A stretch of 17,968 bases of DNA, from positions 1 through 17,968 of the forward strand of contig USGC01000017.1 of NCBI GenBank assembly GCA_900554095.1, in the 5' to 3' direction. Below are positions 7,548 to 12,749 of the stretch, piece after piece. Positions within the stretch are counted from its first letter, which is position 1. Each line of letters begins with the position of its first letter. The notes below the pieces were generated by a model. It was given only the letters and a program-made list of their open reading frames with translations. It was not told the DNA's origin and searched no databases. Source of the DNA: an uncultured bacterium (lineage in GTDB: Bacteria > Cyanobacteriota > Vampirovibrionia > Gastranaerophilales > Gastranaerophilaceae). The position numbers and the translations under genes were made by a program.

Positions 7548-7577
7548 AAAAACCGCCGGTGTAAATTTGGCGGTTTT
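7548..7577. terminator. Bidirectional intrinsic terminator
   Basis: Perfect 9-bp stem AAAACCGCC / GGCGGTTTT (7549-7557 with 7569-7577) with an 11-nt loop. A-run on one flank and T-run on the other serve both the metallopeptidase gene (plus) and the nuclease gene (minus), which converge here. Confidence 0.8.
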
Positions 7578-7588
7578 CGGATAAATCA

Positions 7589-8104
7589 TTATTGATCGCT
7601 TTCGTGGTGGTCGTTATCTTTCATCAATTTAGCAAAATCAGAAGGTTTAAGACTTTGTACAAAGTTTTTGAATTCTTGTGCTTCTTCCTCATCTTTTGCG
7701 CTGTCAGTGGAAACAGAACCGTTAGAAATTACATTTGCTGTAACAAAAATAGGCGCATCAACTCTTATCGCAATTGCAATCGCATCAGAAGGACGAGAAT
7801 CAACTTCAACTGTTTTACCGTCCTTATCTGTCAAAAATAAAGTTGCATAATATGTATCTTTTTCAACGTCATTAATTTCAATTTTTTCTAATTCGTAACC
7901 GGTTTTTTCGATTAAATTGATAATCAAATCGTGCGTCATAGGCCTTGCAACGGTAAGGTTTTCGATTTTTCTGATAATAGCGCTGGCTTCCGCAGAACCT
8001 ATCCAAATAGGCAGAGCTTTTCTATTTTCTTTGTCGTGCAAGACAACAATAGGTGAACCTGTTCTTGTATCAAGGGCAATGCCCATAACTTTCATTTCAA
8101 TCAT
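7589..8104 (-). CDS. Bifunctional nuclease (DUF151) family protein
   Basis: 171 residues. Nearly the whole length is the BFN/DUF151 domain: L-P-I-W-I-G-x-x-E-A at ~31-40, R-P-M-T-H-D-L at ~54-60, and D-S-R-P-S-D-A-I-A-I-A-I-R with A-P-I-F-V at ~101-121; an acidic linker and a short helix (L-K-P-S-D-F) close the protein. Family members in plants and bacteria have been reported to have RNase and DNase activity, but the bacterial role is not settled. Start set by AGAAAGGT at 8111-8118, six bases from the ATG. A clear promoter and a flanking inverted repeat lie upstream (8124-8178), so it is probably its own regulated unit. Confidence 0.93.
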   Translation of the reverse strand: MIEMKVMGIALDTRTGSPIVVLHDKENRKALPIWIGSAEASAIIRKIENLTVARPMTHDLIINLIEKTGYELEKIEINDVEKDTYYATLFLTDKDGKTVEVDSRPSDAIAIAIRVDAPIFVTANVISNGSVSTDSAKDEEEAQEFKNFVQSLKPSDFAKLMKDNDHHESDQ

Positions 8105-8123
8105 TTTAAAACCTTTCTAATTA

Positions 8124-8178
8124 ATCTTTATCAATATCATAGACCAACAATGACTAATCGGTCAATACTGATAAAGAT
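8124..8178. repeat. Perfect 10-bp inverted repeat bracketing the nuclease promoter
   Basis: ATCTTTATCA at 8124-8133 and its exact reverse complement TGATAAAGAT at 8169-8178, 35 bp apart. One arm lies just upstream of the -35 and the other on the predicted start site, so it may be a pair of operator sites. Confidence 0.75.
8136..8165 (-). promoter_or_regulatory. Promoter of the bifunctional nuclease gene
   Basis: On the minus strand TTGACC (8160-8165), an 18-bp spacer and TATGAT (8136-8141), each one mismatch from consensus; start predicted near 8129, about 25 nt before the ATG. Confidence 0.65.
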
Positions 8179-8224
8179 GTATAATTAATCAAATTATGCA
8201 ATTTGGATAAATTTAAATAAAATA

Positions 8225-8253
8225 TTTACGAAAAAAAATGTTTATGATACAAT
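8225..8253 (+). promoter_or_regulatory. Promoter of tRNA-Ser
   Basis: TTTACG (8225-8230), a 17-bp spacer and TACAAT (8248-8253). The predicted start near 8260 leaves about 35 nt of 5' leader before the mature tRNA. Confidence 0.55.
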
Positions 8254-8294
8254 ATGCATATAAGCGTAGAAATAACGCATGTAAAACAAAATAT

Positions 8295-8384
8295 GGAGTA
8301 ATGGCCGAGTGGCTGAAGGCGGCACCCTGCTAAGGTGTTATGTGGGTCTAACCTGCATCTAGGGTTCAAATCCCTATTACTCCG
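8295..8384 (+). tRNA. tRNA-Ser(GCT)
   Basis: 90-nt cloverleaf: acceptor stem GGAGTAA / TTACTCC (8295-8301 with 8377-8383), anticodon stem-loop with anticodon GCT at 8329-8331, a long class II variable arm typical of tRNA-Ser, T-arm TAGGG-TTCAAAT-CCCTA (8360-8376), and discriminator base G at 8384, as expected for serine. The CCA end is not encoded. Reads AGC/AGU codons. Confidence 0.96.
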
Positions 8385-8388
8385 TTTT

Positions 8389-8418
8389 TAAAAGGCTTTC
8401 GAGCCTTTTATTTTTTTT
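8389..8418 (+). terminator. Intrinsic terminator of tRNA-Ser
   Basis: 9-bp stem (8389-8397 with 8402-8410) capped by a TTCG tetraloop and followed by eight T (8411-8418). Confidence 0.88.
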
Positions 8419-8437
8419 AGGAGGTCGCCTTAATTTT

Positions 8438-8663
8438 CTAAATGCTCACAATTTGCTCACAAAATATTTTGTTTTCAATTACTGATTTTGCCTTTAAATA
8501 AAAATCCTGAAAATATTTCATATTTTCTTATATGCCATTTTATTATTTTGCCTACACTTGGCGGAATATCAACTATTCTTTTTGAGTTTTTGGTTTTTGT
8601 TCTTTCTTTTAATATATGAAATTAAAAATTTACATCTGATTGTCGAAAATAATCAAACCATGT
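8438..8663 (-). pseudogene. Decayed tyrosine recombinase (integrase) fragment next to tRNA-Ser
   Basis: Translating the minus strand gives integrase-like pieces in shifting frames. The longest (8475 to about 8635) reads I-K-E-R-T-K-T-K-N-S-K-R-I-V-D-I-P-P-S-V-G-K, the beta-hairpin with the T-K-T-K lysine followed by the R-x-V-x-I-P-P strand typical of phage integrases. Before it, another frame (8624-8663) gives F-R-Q-S-D-V-N-F, like the usual 'L-x-W-x-D-V-x-F' segment. After it, a third frame ends K-I-F-C-E-Q-I-V-S-I-stop at 8438. The catalytic H-x-x-R and Tyr region is missing and no start or intact frame remains. It runs toward the tRNA 3' end, 54 bp away, the usual position for an integrase of a tRNA-targeted element. 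Confidence 0.6.
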
Positions 8664-8752
8664 GTTCATTTATAATTTTAGAATTACAAGTTTAGTAAAA
8701 CTGAAATACTTAACTTTATATTATTGGCTATGCAGAGTGGACAAGCCATTGA

Positions 8753-10126
8753 CTAATTCCCTTGTATGGTTACATTACCATTCCTCTTATCAATAGAAAC
8801 AATTTTAATTGTCTTCAAATCAGAATTAACTTCTGTAATAAGTTCATCTATTTGGTTAACCGTTTTTGATGAAATATCACCATCATAAAACTTGTTATGG
8901 CTGGTGCTAAATAAGTTTCTAAGCCATGGAGTTGTCGCGGTTCCATCTAGCTTATGGCTGCTTGTTGAAGTGTTATTTCCAGTTTTTTGAGTTTCTTTAA
9001 TATGTTTGTTCTTTACAGGATCATCATCCGATAAACCATCTTGAACGACACGCATTTTTGAAATAATTAATTTATCAGATTTATTGGTGGATAGCATTTC
9101 TCCTTTAAATAAATAGATTTCACTTTTACCACTATTTGTTACTTTATTAGCAATACCTATTATTGTATTTTCATTACCATCAAGCTTTTTAACATTTAGT
9201 CTATAAGAACAATCTTTTCCGCTAATAAAGAAAATGTTACTTTTGGGGCTGCTTATGTATTCTACGTTTGATAGGCCTAAAGCGTTTATAAATCGTGCAA
9301 TAATCTCAGTGTTATTATTTTCAAAAAATTTAATATTTTTAATATCAGACTCTATATTTTTTGTCTGATCATATTGAGATTGTTCTGTATAATTATTTTC
9401 TCCGGGTAGATAAAACATGTCTTTTAAAATCCCATTTTGGGTAAAATTAAGTATTTCTGTTTTTTTATCTACAGTACTAATCAATGAAAAATCATTGTTT
9501 TTTTCTCTTTCAATTTTCAACTTTAAAATTCCATCCCCCCAATTAACACCATGAACTTTAAATGTTTTTTTCTCATCATCCCATAACATTTTTATATTTT
9601 TGTCCCCATTTGTATAATTTATCGAAAAAGAACTAGGGAATATTAAGTCCCATTTGTATGTTGTACCTGTAAAATAAAATTTACCAAGTTCATTTGCATA
9701 CCTATCATTAATAAGTTTCATTGCTGCTTTATTTAAAACTTCAAATTCTTTTGGTCTGAGGCCTGTAATTTTTTCTATTTCTTTTGGGTCTCTATTTATT
9801 ATCGTTCCATTAGTCATTTTAACTTTTTTGAGTCTTCTATCATCTTGTGCAATTTCTTCTTGAGGATCTTGCACTACGACAGTTTTTTCTACACCGTTAT
9901 TTGAACACTCAAAACAATCTTTTTTGCCAGAATCTGGATTACAAGCAACAAGACTCGATAGCATTAATACTGGCACTGTTGAGCTTTTTAATATTGATTT
10001 TACATTATTTGATAAATCTTGTTTCGGTGGATTTTCTGATTTATTTATATTTTTTGCGGATTCGCAATTTCTTCTGGCATTGGAAGTAAATGCATGTGTT
10101 GATGCAATTCTGTTTATGTTTATCAT
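8753..10126 (-). CDS. Putative lipoprotein of unknown function
   Basis: 457 residues from the ATG at 10126, chosen because AAAGGAAA at 10131-10138 lies just upstream; an earlier in-frame ATG at 10201 would give 482 residues and has no ribosome site. A hydrophobic stretch at about 50-61 ends in the lipobox-like L-V-A-C at 59-62, followed by a Cys- and Lys-rich segment, suggesting a lipidated envelope protein. The ~50 polar residues before it are far longer than a normal lipoprotein N-region, so this is odd; it also carries an A-F-T-S-N stretch at 12-16 similar to the F-T-G motif of neighbouring proteins. The rest is strand-rich with no family recognised. It looks more AT-rich than the flanking genes and follows an integrase remnant, so it may have been transferred in. 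Confidence 0.78.
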   Translation of the reverse strand: MININRIASTHAFTSNARRNCESAKNINKSENPPKQDLSNNVKSILKSSTVPVLMLSSLVACNPDSGKKDCFECSNNGVEKTVVVQDPQEEIAQDDRRLKKVKMTNGTIINRDPKEIEKITGLRPKEFEVLNKAAMKLINDRYANELGKFYFTGTTYKWDLIFPSSFSINYTNGDKNIKMLWDDEKKTFKVHGVNWGDGILKLKIEREKNNDFSLISTVDKKTEILNFTQNGILKDMFYLPGENNYTEQSQYDQTKNIESDIKNIKFFENNNTEIIARFINALGLSNVEYISSPKSNIFFISGKDCSYRLNVKKLDGNENTIIGIANKVTNSGKSEIYLFKGEMLSTNKSDKLIISKMRVVQDGLSDDDPVKNKHIKETQKTGNNTSTSSHKLDGTATTPWLRNLFSTSHNKFYDGDISSKTVNQIDELITEVNSDLKTIKIVSIDKRNGNVTIQGN

Positions 10127-10181
10127 AGATTTTCCTTTCAAATTATTTAATACATTTATTATTAAAATCTGTAAAAAAGTT

Positions 10182-10287
10182 TTTTTGTTAATTCTTAACA
10201 AAAATTATTAAACAATCTATTCATAATCATCAAACCGACTGTCCTTTTGTAGCCATATGGCGTTTTACGTTTAACAAACTTAACAAA
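10182..10287. repeat. TTAACAAA-type repeats and palindrome upstream of the lipoprotein gene
   Basis: A perfect palindrome TTTTTGTTAA-TTC-TTAACAAAAA (10182-10204) plus two further direct TTAACAAA copies at 10271-10278 and 10280-10287, nine bp apart. All four half-sites share TTAACAA. They lie in the 328-bp divergent region between the lipoprotein gene and the amidohydrolase-like gene, where I see no gene. They could be protein-binding sites; chance is possible because the DNA is very AT-rich. Confidence 0.5.
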
Positions 10288-10454
10288 GTTGCAATATTAG
10301 TTTTTTTGTTGTATTAATTATTTGTGATGGAAAATAGAATATGTTTTTTGCAAAAATAGTCTGAGTATTATAACTATTAGGGGATATTATTTTTGTTTCT
10401 ATTAATGTATTAATATGATGTCTATTTTGTGTTTAAATTTTGGGAGAATTAAAT

Positions 10455-11678
10455 ATGAGAATTTCTTCAGATTATGCCAAGCCGCGTGTTAGTTTTAAGG
10501 GGTACATTATTGATACACACCTTCAGCAAGTACCTAAGGGTAGTCTATTGTCAAACAAAGAATTTCCGGCAAATGCTTTGGATAGTTTTGTAAAAAATTC
10601 TTTTACTGTTTTTGTCAATCAAAACTATAGAACAGATTCGGTTAAAAAAGCTTTAATTTCCAATTTTGAGGGAATTGCCTGGGCTGAAAAACAAAAGAAT
10701 GAAGTTCTTAATTCAGGCAGGAGTAAAATAGATTTGAAACCTGAAGAAATTCAGTTTAGTAAAAATGAAATTGAGGCTAATATGGCAATGATTAATGAGT
10801 ATAAAGACAGTGATTTCTATAAAATTGTTGCGGTTTGTCAGCCTTCAAAAACTAATGGGAAAGCTAATAACATCAGAAACATTATTAATCAAAATAAAGA
10901 TACAATTTTTGGGCTGAAATTTAATCCTCAGGAGCTTCAACTAAATGCTAATTCAAAGTTGTACGATGATTATTTGAAACTTGCCGAAGAAAAAGGGCTT
11001 CCATGTCTTTTCCATTCTCAAGTAAATATTGATTATGCCAAGGGTGTTGAAACAGCTAACCTGAATTGGTCTGATCCTCAGTATATTTACGAGCTTGCAA
11101 GAAGACACCCTAAAGTTCCTGTTATTCTCGGTCATACCGGGGCCGGAGGTCCGATAGCTCACAGAAAAGCTATCAAAATACTTGAAGAGTCAATAAAAAA
11201 TAATGATGCTTTACTTTATGCTGATATTTCATGGATGAATTTTGAAAATGGTATGGCGTCAGAAAATCCTACTGAACTCTTAGACTTAATCGAAAGTATG
11301 ACTAAACTCGGAAAAGAAGATAGAATTCTATTTGGAAGTGATGGACCTTTTGGCTGCTATGGTGAAAAATTAGTGAAAAAAGGAAATTATACTATTTCAC
11401 CTCACGAAGCGTATGAAAATACTATTACAAATATAAAAACCGCTATTAAACGCAAATTCCCCGAAGACGGCCACTGTTTAATACGTAAGATTTTTTACGA
11501 CAATGCAAACAAATTGTTCTTTAAAGAAGAACCCTATGATCCAAGAGCTATTCCGGTAAGGCAGCGTTTCAACAAAATGTCAAAAACGAAAATAGGAGCG
11601 CTTACTATTGGCGGTATTTCTCTTGCCGGTGCTATCGGATACTATTTCAAAGCTAAACATGATAATATTTATTCATAA
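10455..11678 (+). CDS. Amidohydrolase (PF04909-like) TIM-barrel protein with C-terminal membrane anchor
   Basis: 407 residues from the ATG at 10455, which has GGGAGA seven bases upstream; a TTG at 10440 is unlikely. Order: lineage motif S-F-K-G at 13-16; strand Y-I-I-D-T-H-L-Q (first metal motif, but the usual H-x-H is H-L-Q); G-L-K-F-N-P with later P-C-L-F-H-S-Q (His ligand); V-P-V-I-L-G-H-T-G-A-G-G (His ligand); R-I-L-F-G-S-D-G-P-F-G (catalytic Asp). This series is that of amidohydrolase-related metal-dependent hydrolases of the Amidohydro_2 type. The last ~30 residues contain one hydrophobic helix (I-G-A-L-T-I-G-G-I-S-L-A-G-A-I-G-Y-Y-F) with a short charged tail, like a tail anchor. Loss of the second His of the first motif may change metal loading or abolish activity. 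It probably forms an operon with the repeat protein 42 bp downstream. Confidence 0.85.
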   Translation: MRISSDYAKPRVSFKGYIIDTHLQQVPKGSLLSNKEFPANALDSFVKNSFTVFVNQNYRTDSVKKALISNFEGIAWAEKQKNEVLNSGRSKIDLKPEEIQFSKNEIEANMAMINEYKDSDFYKIVAVCQPSKTNGKANNIRNIINQNKDTIFGLKFNPQELQLNANSKLYDDYLKLAEEKGLPCLFHSQVNIDYAKGVETANLNWSDPQYIYELARRHPKVPVILGHTGAGGPIAHRKAIKILEESIKNNDALLYADISWMNFENGMASENPTELLDLIESMTKLGKEDRILFGSDGPFGCYGEKLVKKGNYTISPHEAYENTITNIKTAIKRKFPEDGHCLIRKIFYDNANKLFFKEEPYDPRAIPVRQRFNKMSKTKIGALTIGGISLAGAIGYYFKAKHDNIYS

Positions 11679-11720
11679 TTTAGCAAAAAATATTTTGTTC
11701 ATGTTTTGTCATTGAAAGAA

Positions 11721-12749
11721 ATGATGATAGTACAAAATATTTTTTATAATAATTTGAATATTAAAATGCCAGCGATGAAAGAAAAAACAAATCTTTCAGT
11801 AAATGCTTTTGATTATAGTAAAACGCCCAATCCGGCAGAAGCTTTGGGGCGCAGCCAGGTTTATTTCACAGGAAACATTCCTGATGAAAAATATAACGAT
11901 GAAATTTTCCTTTCCAACATAAAAAAAATATATCGGTTTGATGATAAGCAGGCTCAAGATTTCAATCAATTTTTTAACTCTTGCCTGAAACAGCAGGGCT
12001 GCAATTCTGTAAAAGACTTAAACAAAAATGATGATGCACTAAATTACTTGTTAAAAAAGGTTCAAAGTCGTTATCAATTAGATTATGAAGAAATGGTTGC
12101 TTTTGCTGCTGAAGTTACAACAGCAGCAGAAGGCGAGTATTATAATATTCAGGACGACGAGTACAATTATAGTGATGATTATGCTTTCGACAGCATTGCA
12201 GAAAAATATAATATTGATGATCAAGATGCTCAATTTATAAGAAATTATCTAAAGGCAAAAGCGGATTTTTATAGATGCGAAAATTACCTTGATTTGTTAA
12301 ACGAACGCAAAAAAGCCAATGTGAAAAATGTTTTTGTTGAATTACTTAACATTATGCCGCTGCCAAATGAAGATGCCCAAAATTTCGTGCTTGACCTGTC
12401 TATTGCAGCGAAGCAAAGTATTCCTCAAAGGATAGCAGCTTACGGTGGAGTTAAAGAAACCAAAAATTATTACATATCAGAAGGTATTGCAAAAGAATTC
12501 AACTTATCTGAGGATATTGCAGAAGAAATTGAAATCATGCTTGACAAGAATAATGTTGGTTATAAAGATATTGACAAATACGCTTTCCTCATAGCAGACA
12601 GGTACAATCTTCCGTCAAAAGCCGAGGATAAAATAAAAACGGTGATGGAAAAGTTTCTTTCAATGTCCGCTTACGAAGTAGATAATTATTATGAAGATGA
12701 TGAAGAAGAATTAGCCGGAAATCAAAATCAAGAAATTAGATTTACTTAA
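11721..12749 (+). CDS. Helical-repeat protein of unknown function (six ~47-residue repeats)
   Basis: 342 residues if started at the ATG at 11721; there is no strong ribosome site, and a TTG at 11706 or ATGs at 11724, 11766 or 11775 are alternatives. An F-T-G-N motif lies at 49-52. From there on it holds six degenerate repeats starting at nt 11919, 12060, 12195, 12342, 12486 and 12591 (spacing 47, 45, 49, 48 and 35 residues). The pattern is roughly [IVL]-A-x-x-[YF]-x-[LIF]-[DSP]-x-x-x-A-x-x-[FI], i.e. helix-turn-helix units. Very acidic C-terminus (E-D-D-E-E-E). No signal peptide or membrane segment. A repeat scaffold or binding protein is likely; no named family is recognised. Its end overlaps the convergent AsmA-like gene by 8 bp. 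Confidence 0.82.
   Translation: MMIVQNIFYNNLNIKMPAMKEKTNLSVNAFDYSKTPNPAEALGRSQVYFTGNIPDEKYNDEIFLSNIKKIYRFDDKQAQDFNQFFNSCLKQQGCNSVKDLNKNDDALNYLLKKVQSRYQLDYEEMVAFAAEVTTAAEGEYYNIQDDEYNYSDDYAFDSIAEKYNIDDQDAQFIRNYLKAKADFYRCENYLDLLNERKKANVKNVFVELLNIMPLPNEDAQNFVLDLSIAAKQSIPQRIAAYGGVKETKNYYISEGIAKEFNLSEDIAEEIEIMLDKNNVGYKDIDKYAFLIADRYNLPSKAEDKIKTVMEKFLSMSAYEVDNYYEDDEEELAGNQNQEIRFT

Noticed and set aside
8385..10454. Direct repeat of the tRNA-Ser 3' end marking the far edge of an integrated element
   Set aside because: I looked for a copy of the T-arm/acceptor sequence up to the next gene and saw none, so no attachment-site boundary is claimed.
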